The notes under the pieces are model-generated. The model worked only from the letters and a program-made list of their open reading frames with translations, was not told where the DNA came from and did not search any database. Position numbers and translations under genes: made by a program. Shown here piece by piece: positions 8,694 to 18,301 of a DNA stretch of 64,000 nt (its first letter is position 1; each line of letters opens with the position of its first letter). The DNA is taken from contig NZ_CP108383.1 in NCBI RefSeq assembly GCF_035958815.1, forward strand, positions 6,944,001 through 7,008,000. The letters run 5' to 3'. The stretch is from Nocardia sp. NBC_01327 (GTDB lineage: Bacteria > Actinomycetota > Actinomycetes > Mycobacteriales > Mycobacteriaceae).

Positions 8694-10286
8694 CTAGCGG
8701 GTATCGCTGTCGATCTTCAAAGTGCCACCGCCGATATCGATCACACGCAGCGTGAGCGATTTCGTCTGGCCGCCGGAGGTCAGGTTGGCCAGCGCGATAT
8801 CCACCGAACCGTCGGCATTCGCACTGTCACTGCCCCGGGCTCCGGAGATGGAGGCGTAGCGGGTGACGCGATTGTCGTTCCAGTAGGACTGGAACGCCGT
8901 CTGGCCCCCGTAGACCTGCTGGGCCGCCGGGGTCAGCTTGCTCCACGCGTCGGCGAAGCTCATATTGACCAGCGAGTCATAGAACTTGTCTACCGTATCG
9001 GCGCCATTGAGCACCGATACCGTTCCGGCGCTCTTGGTTTGCCCGAGGGTTCCTGCCGTGCCCGCACCCGTGGTGGTGGAGGTGGACACCTTCGAGGCGC
9101 TGGTACTGCCCGAGGCCGTGCCCGGGCTGTCCGAACCGGACGAACTGATGATGCCGAAGACGACGGCAGCGACCACGACAACCGCCGCGACCACACCGGC
9201 CCACACCAGTTTCCCGCGACCGCCGGACTCCAGCTGCGGAGCCGGATTGGAACGCGTGGGCGGACCCGCCGACACCGGATGCCGCGGCGGCGGGGTCTCG
9301 AGCAATTGCGCCTGAGCCATGGCCCCGGTCGGGATATCGGCATTGGCGGCCGAGCGGCGATCCATCTGCCGGGTGTTGCCGCGCTGCGGCGCCGTCCGGG
9401 GTGCGCCGATCGGCTTGGCCGGTGACGGCGTATTTCCGTTCTGCCGGCGGGCCGCCATGACGCGGGTGGCCTCGGCTTCGGGTCCGAGCTCCGCGAAGTC
9501 CGCCATGATGTCGCGGACCTCGGTCATGCTCGGCCGGTCCTCCGGCTCGAAGCTGAGCAGCGAGAGCAGCAGATCACTGAGCGGGCCGGCATTGCGCGGC
9601 TCGCTGATCTGGCCGTTCGCCGCCGCGTACAGCAGTGCGAGCGGATTCGGATTGGTGCCGTAGGGCGGTTCGCCCTCGAGCGCGTGGAAGAGCGTGGCGC
9701 CCAGTGCGAAGACATCGGCGGCCGGGCTCGGCTCGGCGCCGCGCGCGACCTCGGGTGCGAGGTAGGCGGCGGTGCCGGAGATGAGTCCGGTGGCGGTGAG
9801 CGTGACATCGCCCTTGGCCTTGGAGATGCCGAAGTCGGTGATCTTCACCGCCCCGTTGTCGCCGAGCAGGATATTGCCGGGCTTCACATCGCGGTGCACG
9901 ATGCCGACCCGGTGCGCGGCAATCAGAGCCGACGCGACCTGCTCACCGATGCGCGCGACCTGAGGCAGCGGCAGGGTGCCCTGCGAGGAGAGCACCACCG
10001 CCAGAGACTGCGACGGCAGGTACTCCATGACGAGGCATGGATCGCCCTCGTGCTCGGTAATGTCGAACACCACAATGGCATTGGGATGCTGAAAGCGTGC
10101 GGCATTGCGGGCCTCTCGGGCCGCGCGCTGACGCACGATGTCTTTGTCCGCCTCGGACAGACTGGGCTGGGTGATGATCTGCTTGATCGCCACCGAGCGT
10201 TCCAGCCGTTGGTCGACGGCTCGCCAGACGACGCCTGTGCCGCCGCTACCAATCCGTTCGACCAGGCGGTAATGCCCTGCGATCAC
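8694..10286 (-). CDS. Membrane Ser/Thr protein kinase (PknB/PknF type) with extracytoplasmic tail
   Basis: A 530-residue receptor-type kinase. The kinase domain fills about residues 1-270: glycine loop IGSGGTGVV, ATP-anchoring Lys in VAIKQI, catalytic loop IVHRDVKPGNILL, DFG in KITDFGISKA and the APE-like LAPEV. A Pro/Arg-rich juxtamembrane linker follows, then one membrane span (WAGVVAAVVVVAAVVFGII, about residues 355-375), a Ser/Thr/Gly-rich stretch and a 115-residue extracytoplasmic domain resembling an NTF2-like sensor fold rather than PASTA repeats. The start is GTG at 10284-10286, and no in-frame alternative was found nearby. It is flanked by unrelated genes, so its substrates are unknown. 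Confidence 0.9.
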   Translation of the reverse strand: MIAGHYRLVERIGSGGTGVVWRAVDQRLERSVAIKQIITQPSLSEADKDIVRQRAAREARNAARFQHPNAIVVFDITEHEGDPCLVMEYLPSQSLAVVLSSQGTLPLPQVARIGEQVASALIAAHRVGIVHRDVKPGNILLGDNGAVKITDFGISKAKGDVTLTATGLISGTAAYLAPEVARGAEPSPAADVFALGATLFHALEGEPPYGTNPNPLALLYAAANGQISEPRNAGPLSDLLLSLLSFEPEDRPSMTEVRDIMADFAELGPEAEATRVMAARRQNGNTPSPAKPIGAPRTAPQRGNTRQMDRRSAANADIPTGAMAQAQLLETPPPRHPVSAGPPTRSNPAPQLESGGRGKLVWAGVVAAVVVVAAVVFGIISSSGSDSPGTASGSTSASKVSTSTTTGAGTAGTLGQTKSAGTVSVLNGADTVDKFYDSLVNMSFADAWSKLTPAAQQVYGGQTAFQSYWNDNRVTRYASISGARGSDSANADGSVDIALANLTSGGQTKSLTLRVIDIGGGTLKIDSDTR

Positions 10287-10556
10287 TTGGCCGGTTTCGA
10301 TGGCACTACTCCGAAATTCTCCGCGATGGTGACTGTGACGACGCGGTTGCCCGCGTGTTTCCCCGCATGAGTGTAGCGGTCCGCAGGCAGCACGCCGACG
10401 TCAGCGTGAGATATGAGCGAGATCTCGGTGAGATCTGGACCGCACTCAGGTGACGACCGTATGACAGGTCACGCAAACATGCAGCTCAGAGTACTTCCAT
10501 GACGTGACAGCAAATTCTGCGCCGGCATGTCCGATCCCACCGCGTGGGAACGGATT

Positions 10557-11474
10557 TCAGTCCTTTCGTGTCGCCGCCACCTGATTTCGGGTCGATTCGG
10601 GCGGGTTTTTCGCCGCCGCCGGCCATTCGGCACGAGTGAGCAGCGCCGCATCGGCGTCGCCGAGTTCGATATCGAACACCTCGGCCAGCACCTTGGGAAG
10701 TTCGGCCGCCTCGAGCTCCCGGCGCTCGGCGGTGCCGTCCGGATACGTCGTCGTCCACGTGGTGCCGTCGATCTCGTGATGCGCCTCGGGCCGGAACCGT
10801 TGCAGGAACGGGCGCATGGTGAACGGTGATCGGGGTGAGGTGGAGACGAAGTGATTGCCGACCGCGAAGTCGGTCCGGTACTGCGGATTCGGGCTGAAGG
10901 TGTACCGATCGACCCAGCCGTCGCGACCGAACTGATGCAGGGTCCACAGCTGTCCCCCGAGTGCGTCCGCGCCCAGCTCGAGCCGGTAACGCCAAGCGCC
11001 GAGCGAGATTTCGCCCCGATCGGGCGCGAGCTCGACCGGTTCGAGCGGACCGGCGCCGAAACCCACATCGCAGAGCCAGACCCGGTCGTCATCGGCCGCG
11101 ACGACACGCAGCAGCGCGTGCGTGGCGGGGCGTAATCCCGAGGCCCCCATGGTGACTCGCCCCGAGATACCGGTGAATTCGAATCCGATCCGCTCCAGCG
11201 CGGCGGCGAACAGCAGCACATTCTCGTAGCAGTAGCCGCCGCGCCGGCGCCGGATCAGCTTGTCCTGCAAGGCCTCCAGATCGAGCGGGATTCCGCGACC
11301 GAGAATGATCTCCAGATTCTCGAACGGAATGGTGGTGGTGTGCGCCCGCACCAGCCCGCGCAGGGTGGCCAGCGTGGGAGTGCGCGCGCCCGCGTATCCG
11401 ATGCGATCCAGATACGCGTCCAGATCCAGCTCGTCGCCGCCCCATCGATAGGACGGGTCCACGGGTGCCGTCAT
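10557..11474 (-). CDS. nat: Arylamine N-acetyltransferase
   Basis: A 305-residue cytoplasmic enzyme that transfers acetyl (or propionyl) groups from CoA to arylamines and hydrazines. The Cys-His-Asp triad is visible: Cys in RRGGYCYENVLLF near residue 72, His in THALLRV near 111, and Asp in CDVGFGAGP near 126. In mycobacteria the enzyme also affects cell-wall lipids and isoniazid inactivation. The start at 11472-11474 has GGAGG about 6 nt upstream, which overrides the longer open frame. The C-terminal 30 residues are alanine/charged and look non-conserved. It is divergent from the FtsX-like permease. Confidence 0.92.
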   Translation of the reverse strand: MTAPVDPSYRWGGDELDLDAYLDRIGYAGARTPTLATLRGLVRAHTTTIPFENLEIILGRGIPLDLEALQDKLIRRRRGGYCYENVLLFAAALERIGFEFTGISGRVTMGASGLRPATHALLRVVAADDDRVWLCDVGFGAGPLEPVELAPDRGEISLGAWRYRLELGADALGGQLWTLHQFGRDGWVDRYTFSPNPQYRTDFAVGNHFVSTSPRSPFTMRPFLQRFRPEAHHEIDGTTWTTTYPDGTAERRELEAAELPKVLAEVFDIELGDADAALLTRAEWPAAAKNPPESTRNQVAATRKD

Positions 11475-11643
11475 CACTGCCTCCTGTCGGTCTGCTTCCC
11501 CTCGGGCAACCTCGGTCGGCGCGAACCTGTTCCCGGAAGCCGCGACCTGCCGCCGCACCGCGGACCGCCGGACGGGTTCGGCGTCTGGGACGGAGTCGCC
11601 GAATCGTCGGCGGGGTGGTCCACGGGCACCTAGCCTTGATTTC

Positions 11644-14133
11644 ATGATCGCTCTGCTGGATCGGTTGCGGCTGCTCACAATTCGAGAGTTCGCCACCCAC
11701 TGGGGGCGGACCGTGGCCTCGATATTCGTGATGGCGGTGTCGGCCGCGTTCCTGGTGGCGGTGATCGGTATTTCCGGATCGCTGACCGGATCGGTCGCGC
11801 GGCTCGCGACCGGACTGGCGGGCAATGCGAGCCTGGAGATCTCGGGGGTCAGTGATGCCGGATTCCCGCAGGCCGTGCGCAATGACGTGGCCGCCGTACC
11901 CGGAGTGGCCGCTGCCGTGCCCATGCTGCGCGCGAGCGTGGGGCCGCAGGACGATCAATTGCTGGTACTGGGGGTCGACGCCTCCAGCGCGGCCCTGGAC
12001 AGCACCGTGAAGGACGCCGTCCAGGGTGACCGGCTGGGCTCGCTGCTGAGCGTGCCGAACGGGGTGCTTGCCGGTCCGTCCGCCGGATACGCGAAAGGTG
12101 ATGTGGTGCACCTGGGTTCGGGGCAGGTCACCATTGCCTCGGTCCTCTCCGGTGCGCAGCAGCAGCGACTGAACAGCGGCCACTTCCTCATCGCCCCGCT
12201 GCCGCTGGCTCAGCGAATCACCGGGCGCACCGGGGAATTGGATTCGGTGCTCATCGTCGCCGCACCCGGCGCCGATGCGGCACAGCTGAATTCGGCCGTG
12301 ACCGCGGCGGTGGCGGGACGGGCGCTGGTCGGGCCGCCGAGCCTGCGGGCGGCGCAGACCGGCAATGGCATGGTGATGCTGCAGTTCATTGCCGCCATGG
12401 GCGCGGGCATCGCCCTGGTGGTGTCGGCGTTCTTCATCTACAACACCATGAGCATGGCCCTGGCGGGCCGGCGGCCGGTCATCTCCATGCTGCGCGCGAT
12501 CGGCGGGCGCAGACAGACGATTGTGCGGGATGTGCTGGTGGAGGCCGCGGCACTGGGTCTGCTCGGCGGCCTGATCGGTTCGGGGCTGGGCGTGCTGGCC
12601 GGGCGCTATGCGATCGGGCTGCTGCCGGGTGCGTTCACCCAGATGATGGAGGCGCGGCTGGAGTATCTGCTGCCCTGGTATGCCGTACCGGCGGCGATCA
12701 CCGCCGCGGTACTGACCAATGTGGCGGCGACGGCGGTCGCGGCGCGGCAGGTCTATCGGGTGTCGCCGGTGGAGGCGCTCGCTCCGGTCGGGGCGTCACC
12801 GGCGGATGTGGTGTCCTCCCGACTGCGGGCCTTCGCGGCCGTCGCGGCCGTCGTACTGGGGGTGGCGATGATCCTCGTCATGCGTGCGCACCTCGGGCTC
12901 TTCGCCTCGGTAGCACTGGGTTTGGCGTTCGGCAGCGAGATCGCGCTGGCCTTCGCGCTCGCGGGGCCGATTGTCGCCGTCGCCGGTGCGGCTGCCCGGC
13001 GACTGGGTTCGGCGGGTGTGCTGGCCGGAGTGAATATCGATCGCGCACCACGGCGGGTATGGGCGACGCTCATGACGGTGGCGATTGCCGTCGGCATGAC
13101 CATCACCATTACCGGCGCGAATACCGATGTGGTGCGGTCGGCCCGCGATACCTTCGCCTCGCTCGCCGACAATGACGTCTGGGTGAGCGTCACGCCGGAG
13201 GATGCGGTGCCGACACCGCTCCTGCCCGCGGATTTGGCCCGGCGGGTCGCGGCTGTGCCCGGGGTGACGCGAGTTACCGAGGGGCAGTTGGCATTCGCCT
13301 CCTTCGCCGGGACCAAGGCCCTGCTCTACGGCGTCGACCGGGGCAGCAATTACGCCATGTACCGATCGCTGGATGCCGATACCCAGCGTCGACTGCTGGC
13401 GGGAGAGGGTGTTGCGCTCTCCCGGGATCTAGCACGCGCACTGCATGTTTCGGCCGGCGACGAGTTGACGGTGCAGACGCCCAGCGGCGAGAAGCGCACG
13501 CGGGTGCTGGCATCGGTGTCGTACTTCTCCGCGCTCTCCGGCACCGCGTCCATCAGCCTGACCCTCGTGCGCGACTGGTTCCAGCGGCCGGGCGCCAGCA
13601 CCCTGCAGATCGACGGGGCGCCCGGCACGGATCGCAATCGATTGGCCGCGGCCATCAGGGAGGTCACGCCACCCGATATGCACGTCTACACCGGCCCGGC
13701 CGCGCTCGACGGCATCAGCAAGGCCATGCGGCAGGGGCTGGTGCTCTCGCACATCATGCTGGTCATCGTCGCCGTCATCGCGGCCATGGCACTGCTCAAT
13801 ACCCTCACGCTGGCACTGCTGGAACGCCGCCGGGAACTGGGCATCCTGCGCGCGGTGGGGTCCAGTCGCCGTTTCGCCCTGCGCATGGTGCTGGCGGAGG
13901 CGGCGGGCATCGGCATTGCCGGGGCCGCCCTCGGCGTGCTCTTCGGACTCTCCGATCAATTTCTCTATTCGCGACTGGCCGCCGACATGATGGGCATCGA
14001 CGTCACCTTCCGGCCCGGACCGCTCTTGATCGTATTCACCGCCGCCGCACTGGCTTTGAGCCTGCTGGGCTCCATACCTCCGGCCCTGCGCGCCGCCCGC
14101 CTGAATATCGTCGATGCGGTCAGCGCCGACTAG
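11644..14133 (+). CDS. ABC transporter permease, FtsX/MacB type
   Basis: An 829-residue membrane protein with the duplicated MacB/FtsX architecture: TM1 near residues 25-45, an extracytoplasmic domain, a first FtsX block of three spans about residues 250-385, a TM pair about 395-450, another N-terminal-type TM (about 470-495), a second extracytoplasmic domain, and a final FtsX block about 700-825. Proteins of this type move lipids or lipoproteins or act mechanically with a cytoplasmic ATPase. No ATPase gene is adjacent: the neighbours are divergent nat and a convergent secreted hydrolase. The ATG at 11644 fits the signal-like first helix. Confidence 0.88.
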   Translation: MIALLDRLRLLTIREFATHWGRTVASIFVMAVSAAFLVAVIGISGSLTGSVARLATGLAGNASLEISGVSDAGFPQAVRNDVAAVPGVAAAVPMLRASVGPQDDQLLVLGVDASSAALDSTVKDAVQGDRLGSLLSVPNGVLAGPSAGYAKGDVVHLGSGQVTIASVLSGAQQQRLNSGHFLIAPLPLAQRITGRTGELDSVLIVAAPGADAAQLNSAVTAAVAGRALVGPPSLRAAQTGNGMVMLQFIAAMGAGIALVVSAFFIYNTMSMALAGRRPVISMLRAIGGRRQTIVRDVLVEAAALGLLGGLIGSGLGVLAGRYAIGLLPGAFTQMMEARLEYLLPWYAVPAAITAAVLTNVAATAVAARQVYRVSPVEALAPVGASPADVVSSRLRAFAAVAAVVLGVAMILVMRAHLGLFASVALGLAFGSEIALAFALAGPIVAVAGAAARRLGSAGVLAGVNIDRAPRRVWATLMTVAIAVGMTITITGANTDVVRSARDTFASLADNDVWVSVTPEDAVPTPLLPADLARRVAAVPGVTRVTEGQLAFASFAGTKALLYGVDRGSNYAMYRSLDADTQRRLLAGEGVALSRDLARALHVSAGDELTVQTPSGEKRTRVLASVSYFSALSGTASISLTLVRDWFQRPGASTLQIDGAPGTDRNRLAAAIREVTPPDMHVYTGPAALDGISKAMRQGLVLSHIMLVIVAVIAAMALLNTLTLALLERRRELGILRAVGSSRRFALRMVLAEAAGIGIAGAALGVLFGLSDQFLYSRLAADMMGIDVTFRPGPLLIVFTAAALALSLLGSIPPALRAARLNIVDAVSAD

Positions 14134-14142
14134 ATCTCCGAT

Positions 14143-15129
14143 TCAGGAGGCGCACTTGGTGTTCGGCGGCGCAGGCGGAGCGGTATTGACGCCGTGCGCG
14201 ATATCGATCAGGTAGTCGCTCGCGCCCACGGGTTCGGTATCGAGCAGCAGTCGCTCGACCGCACAACCGGATTCGAAGAACACCGGTCCGAGGCCGTGCT
14301 CGCCGGGCACCACATTCCCGCCGAGATCGCGGCCGCTGGCAATGGTGTACATGGTGACCGGCTTTCCGGTGGCCATCAGCGCGGCGCGCATTTCCACACT
14401 CGAGCTGTACGGCACCAGCGGATCCGAGGTGCCGTGCAGCAGAATGGCGCGGCGCACCGCGATGCGCCCGGCCAGCAGCGAGGGTGAGCGCGCGGCGTAC
14501 GCGGCCGCGCACGCCACCGGCGTACAGCCACCGGCATCGCGTTCGATCTCCGGCCGCAGACCGGGCCCGGCCAGGTCCGCCTCCAGCCAGGACACGAAAT
14601 CGCTTGCCTGGCCGAAGGTGTCGACCCAGTAGTCGTAGGTGCCGGGCGGCGCGTAGGCGGCGGCGAGGCCGCTGGTCAATCCGCCCTGGCTCCAGCCCCA
14701 CAGCACGGTGCGCCCGATGGTGGGATGCGCACCCCGATACCACTGGGTGGCGGCCACGGTGTCCTGCCATCCGGCCCATACGTTCCACTCGCCGGTCCGC
14801 CACTGGCTCGCAGCAGAGCGCTGGTCCATGGTCAGCAGCGGCGCCATGGTCTGCCGCACGATGGAACCCATGTACTCCGGGAAGTCGGCCGCGCTCCCGG
14901 CATGTCCGTGCACGGCAACGATCAGATCGCGCGGGTCGATATCGCCCGGCGTCTCCCGATACGGCTCGTATACCCGCCCGGTGGCCTGTTCGCCGTCGAC
15001 CGTCAGCGTCACATCGTGCACGGCGACCCGCACATCGTCCGCCGTCTCGGCGGAAACCGCAGGCGCCGCAACGATCACGGCCGCGAGCACACCGAGGACT
15101 GCGCCGTAGCTCCGATACCGACCTCGCAT
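14143..15129 (-). CDS. Secreted alpha/beta hydrolase
   Basis: A 328-residue exported protein with a cleavable signal peptide (positive start, hydrophobic core AVLGVLAAVIVAAPAVSA). The hydrolase fold shows LIVAVHGHAG near residue 70, the nucleophile elbow GWSQGG near 148, LHGTSDPLVPY with the acid near 235 and a His near the C-terminus (EHGLGP or IAHGV). Paired cysteines near residues 203, 208 and 274 suggest extracellular disulfides. It resembles the large actinobacterial group of secreted lipases/esterases, but lacks a specific assignment. It converges tightly on the FtsX-like gene with only 9 bp between the stops. Confidence 0.82.
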   Translation of the reverse strand: MRGRYRSYGAVLGVLAAVIVAAPAVSAETADDVRVAVHDVTLTVDGEQATGRVYEPYRETPGDIDPRDLIVAVHGHAGSAADFPEYMGSIVRQTMAPLLTMDQRSAASQWRTGEWNVWAGWQDTVAATQWYRGAHPTIGRTVLWGWSQGGLTSGLAAAYAPPGTYDYWVDTFGQASDFVSWLEADLAGPGLRPEIERDAGGCTPVACAAAYAARSPSLLAGRIAVRRAILLHGTSDPLVPYSSSVEMRAALMATGKPVTMYTIASGRDLGGNVVPGEHGLGPVFFESGCAVERLLLDTEPVGASDYLIDIAHGVNTAPPAPPNTKCAS

Positions 15130-15347
15130 CGCCGAATCATGACACGTCTCGGGTGCGGTTCCGGGTACCCGCGACGGGTGTCCGGCGGATCAGTCGGCAG
15201 CTGTGCTGTCGCCGAGCTTCCAGCTCCGGTCGAAGTACGGTTCGAGCGGGCCGTAGCAGCGTCACACGTTTCGGGTGGAGCGACCGCATGCCGGACATGC
15301 GCCGCGATCATGCGGCCGGTGTCGTACTCGGCGGCTAGGATTCGCCC

Positions 15348-16529
15348 ATGCGTTCGATGGATGCGGCCGAGCGGCGCGCTCGCCTGGGAGTACGGCATCG
15401 GCTGGCGGCCGCGGTCCGCACCGATGATGTGAACGAGGTGGCGCGGTCGCTGGTCGTGCTGCATGCCACCGATCCGGCCACGGTCTATCTCTCGGTCGCC
15501 GCGCGGGGGCGGGCCTGCGAGCCGGGGCATGTGGAGAAGGCGCTGTACGAGGATCGGACGCTGCTGCGCATGCTGGCCATGCGGCGCACCATGTTCGTCG
15601 CACCCATCGAATTGGTGCCCGCGCTCCAGGCCTCGTGCGCGGATGCGCTGGCGCACAAGCAGCGCAAGACGTATGCGCGGTACCTCGAGCAGGCCGGCGT
15701 GGTCGAGGACGGAAAGGTGCTGCCCTGGCTCAGCGAGGTCGAGGCGGAAACACACAGCACGCTGCTGGCGCGCGGGAGCGCCACCGGCGCGCAGTTGGGC
15801 AGGGAGGTGCCCCGGCTGCGCACCCAGGTGAACACCGCGCCGGGCAAGTCGTACTCGAAGCCGACCAGTATCACCACCTGGGTGCTGGTGATTCTCGGTG
15901 CGGAGGGCCGGATCGTGCGCGGCCGGCCCAATGGGAGTTGGAGCAGCAGCCAATACACCTGGGCGCCCATCGAATCCTGGCTGCCGGAGGGGATTCCGGC
16001 GCTCCCGGCCGATGCGGCGCGCGTGGAGCTGGTGCGAAAGTGGCTGCGGGCCTTCGGACCCGCACCCGTGAGCGATATCAAGTGGTGGACGGGGTGGACG
16101 CTGGGCGAGGTCCGCAAAACTCTCGCGCAGCTCGATACCGCCGAGGTGGATCTGGGTGGTGAGACCGGCCTGGTGCTCGCCGATGATCTGGAGCCGACGC
16201 CCGCGCCCGCGCCGTGGGCCGCACTGCTCCCGGCGCTCGACCCGACTCCGATGGGCTGGCAGTCCCGCGAGTGGTATCTCGGCCCGCACGCACCCAGCCT
16301 GTTCGACACCAATGGCAATGTCGGGCCCACCGTGTGGTGGGACGGACGCATTGTGGGCGGCTGGGCGCAACGCCCCGACGGTGAAATCGTCTGGCGCCTA
16401 CTGGAAGACGTCGGTTCCGATGCCCAGGCGCTGATCGAGGCCGAGGCCGCGCGCCTCACCGCCTTCTACGGTGAGGTGCGGCCCATCCCCCGCTTCCGCA
16501 CACCACTCGAGCGCGAGCTCACGTCCTGA
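15348..16529 (+). CDS. Winged-helix DNA-binding protein, AlkZ/YcaQ-like (HTH_42)
   Basis: A 393-residue protein of the winged-helix family that includes the DNA glycosylases AlkZ and YcaQ, which remove alkylated or cross-linked bases. It starts with LGVRHRLAAAVRT and VARSLVVLHATDPATVYLS, then LLRMLAMRRTMFVAP, GWQSREWYLGPH and NGNVGPTVWWDGRIVGGWA, all usual for this group. The motif giving glycosylase activity (a QxQ or QxD element in characterised members) was not found with certainty, so catalysis is unproven. The ATG at 15348 was used. A hairpin follows the stop. Confidence 0.85.
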   Translation: MRSMDAAERRARLGVRHRLAAAVRTDDVNEVARSLVVLHATDPATVYLSVAARGRACEPGHVEKALYEDRTLLRMLAMRRTMFVAPIELVPALQASCADALAHKQRKTYARYLEQAGVVEDGKVLPWLSEVEAETHSTLLARGSATGAQLGREVPRLRTQVNTAPGKSYSKPTSITTWVLVILGAEGRIVRGRPNGSWSSSQYTWAPIESWLPEGIPALPADAARVELVRKWLRAFGPAPVSDIKWWTGWTLGEVRKTLAQLDTAEVDLGGETGLVLADDLEPTPAPAPWAALLPALDPTPMGWQSREWYLGPHAPSLFDTNGNVGPTVWWDGRIVGGWAQRPDGEIVWRLLEDVGSDAQALIEAEAARLTAFYGEVRPIPRFRTPLERELTS

Positions 16530-16531
16530 CG

Positions 16532-16566
16532 GTTTCCGGTGGCGCTGCTACCCGGTCGCCGGAAAC
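16532..16566 (+). terminator. Hairpin after the winged-helix gene
   Basis: GTTTCCGG and CCGGAAAC form an 8-bp inverted repeat spaced by 19 nt, with an alternative inner GGCG/CGCC pairing. It starts three bases after the stop at 16529 and ends before the TerB promoter region. It is probably a terminator, though there is no U-tract. Confidence 0.5.
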
Positions 16567-16675
16567 TTCCCAGCCGCTACCTGTCGATCGACTGTTAAGG
16601 TCGGATCGATACATCAGCACAGTCCGGGCACCGACGCGGGGTTTGCGAGTCCGGTAGATCATTTCGGAGTGTGTC

Positions 16676-17128
16676 ATGGTTTTCCACAGCCGCTTGGAGC
16701 AGGCCCCGCAGTGGCGGCAGCAGCTGCTCGCACAGCGAAATGAATTGCGCGGCGGATCTTTCCGAGATGCCACCATGGGTATTTGCGCATTGATAGCGGC
16801 CGCGGACGGCGATATCGATCCGGCCGATCGCACCCGGGTCGCGCAGCTCATCGGCGCGGACACTGCGCTGCAGCACTTTCCCACCGACGAGTTGCGAAAT
16901 CTGTTCGAGGACAACTGCACTCGCATCACCCTGGATCCGGCTTTCGGCCGCGCCTATGTGATGGCACAAATCGCCGAGGCCACCGGAAACGCCGTCGAAG
17001 CCCGTGCCGCAGTGCAATTGGGAATCATGATCGGCAAGGTCAGCGGCGAGCTCGACGCACAGGAGATCGCCGCCGTCCGGGATGCCTGCCGGGCCCTACG
17101 CCTGGACCCGCAGGAGTTCGGCTTGTAA
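16676..17128 (+). CDS. terB: TerB-family tellurite resistance protein
   Basis: A 150-residue single-domain helical protein. It matches the TerB fold: GICALIAAADGDIDPADRTRVAQLI near residues 37-60 has the acidic DGDID segment usual for metal-associated TerB, followed by FEDNCTRI and a second DG-like helix pair near GKVSGELDAQEIAAVRDAC. TerB proteins belong to tellurite and stress membrane-associated complexes, but a lone TerB is common in actinobacteria and its role is not settled. GGAG lies about 8 nt before the ATG. A 59-residue zinc-ribbon gene follows 86 bp downstream on the same strand. No terC, terD or terZ gene is present. Confidence 0.85.
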   Translation: MVFHSRLEQAPQWRQQLLAQRNELRGGSFRDATMGICALIAAADGDIDPADRTRVAQLIGADTALQHFPTDELRNLFEDNCTRITLDPAFGRAYVMAQIAEATGNAVEARAAVQLGIMIGKVSGELDAQEIAAVRDACRALRLDPQEFGL

Positions 17129-17214
17129 AGCCTGCTGGATACCGCTGGACATTCGCCAGCCCGATACCGCACGCTTGCTGCGTTTGGATTCCCAGCGCGA
17201 GGAGTGCAATCTGC

Positions 17215-17394
17215 ATGGCGATTCAAGGGTTCCTGAATATCTTCTTCGACACCGTTGCCCCGAACAGAGGCTGGCGGTACTGCGGGATGTGCGAGGGCCG
17301 AGGTGACTACGGGCTGGTGAACGGCTCGGTCAACTGGTGCTCGGTCTGCGGCGGTACCGGCTGGATCGCCGAGGCGCCCACCTTCCGCCGCTGA
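17215..17394 (+). CDS. Small CxxCxGxG zinc-ribbon protein
   Basis: A 59-residue protein: a short hydrophobic start (MAIQGFLNIFFDTVAP) followed by two DnaJ-like cysteine motifs, CGMCEGRGDYG and CSVCGGTGW, spaced by 12 residues. These four cysteines should bind one zinc ion. Such ribbons occur in DnaJ-type chaperones and in small regulatory proteins. A GAGGAG lies about 10 nt before the ATG at 17215. The gene is just downstream of terB and converges on nadC. The function is unknown; the DnaJ-type repeat suggests protein or RNA contact. Confidence 0.65.
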   Translation: MAIQGFLNIFFDTVAPNRGWRYCGMCEGRGDYGLVNGSVNWCSVCGGTGWIAEAPTFRR

Positions 17395-17440
17395 GCCGCC
17401 GCGAATATCGCTGAGCCGCCTCGGATCCCGCTGGTCCGCC

Positions 17441-18301
17441 TCACATATCCAGGCCCAGGTCCAGTACCCGGACCGAGTGGGTCAGCGCCCCGACCGAGAG
17501 GTAGTCCACGCCGGTCCCCGCGTAATTCGCCGCATCCTCCAGCGAAAGCCCGCCCGAGGATTCCAGTTTCGTCCGCGGCGACCGATCGTTGCGGCGCTGC
17601 ACGGCGGCCTGGGTCGCCCACAGCGGGAAATTGTCCAGCAGCACCAGCTGCACGTCTTCGGCGAGCACCGCATCGAGCTGTTCGAGGTTGTCCACCTCGA
17701 CCTCGCACTCGATATCCGGATTCAGCTCGCGGACCGCGCGCAGGGCATCGACCACCGATCCGGCCGCCGCCACGTGGTTGTCCTTGATGAGGGCCGCATC
17801 GCCCAGACCCATGCGGTGATTGACGCCGCCGCCGGTTCGCACCGCGTACTTCTGTAAAGCCCGCAGGCCGGGCAGGGTCTTACGACTGTCCCGAATGCGG
17901 CACTCGGTACCGGCGACCGCATCCACCCATGCCGAAGTGGCACTGGCGATTCCGGACAAATGGCACACCAGATTGAGCATGGTGCGTTCGGCGGTGAGCA
18001 GCCCGCGGGTCGGCGCGATCAGGCTGAGCACGGTATCGCCCGGCTGCACCCGGGTGCCGTCGGCGACCCGGTCGGTGATCTCGTACGCGCCCGCGCCGAT
18101 CACCTCGTCGAGCACCAGCAGACCGACATCGAGTCCGGCCACGGTGCCGGACTGGCGGGACACCATGGCCGCCTTGGCCACCGCATCCGCGGGAACCGTT
18201 GCGGCCGTGGTGATATCGGGGCCGTAGCGCAGATCTTCGTCCAGCGCCCGGCGAATGAGCGCGAGTACTTCGTCGCGATCGAGTCCGGCGTCGAGAGTCA
18301 T
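17441..18301 (-). CDS. nadC: Nicotinate-nucleotide diphosphorylase NadC
   Basis: Quinolinate phosphoribosyltransferase, which turns quinolinate plus PRPP into nicotinate mononucleotide with release of CO2. The 286-residue product shows ALDEDLRYGPDITT, the NLVCHLSGIAS helix, RDSRKTLPGLRALQKYAV with the substrate-binding Arg/Lys, GGGVNHRMGLGDA, IKDNH, and LDNFPLWATQ in the C-terminal barrel. The ATG at 18299-18301 overlaps the nadB stop as ATGA, which fixes the start and shows translational coupling. It is the last gene of nadA-nadB-nadC. Confidence 0.96.
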   Translation of the reverse strand: MTLDAGLDRDEVLALIRRALDEDLRYGPDITTAATVPADAVAKAAMVSRQSGTVAGLDVGLLVLDEVIGAGAYEITDRVADGTRVQPGDTVLSLIAPTRGLLTAERTMLNLVCHLSGIASATSAWVDAVAGTECRIRDSRKTLPGLRALQKYAVRTGGGVNHRMGLGDAALIKDNHVAAAGSVVDALRAVRELNPDIECEVEVDNLEQLDAVLAEDVQLVLLDNFPLWATQAAVQRRNDRSPRTKLESSGGLSLEDAANYAGTGVDYLSVGALTHSVRVLDLGLDM

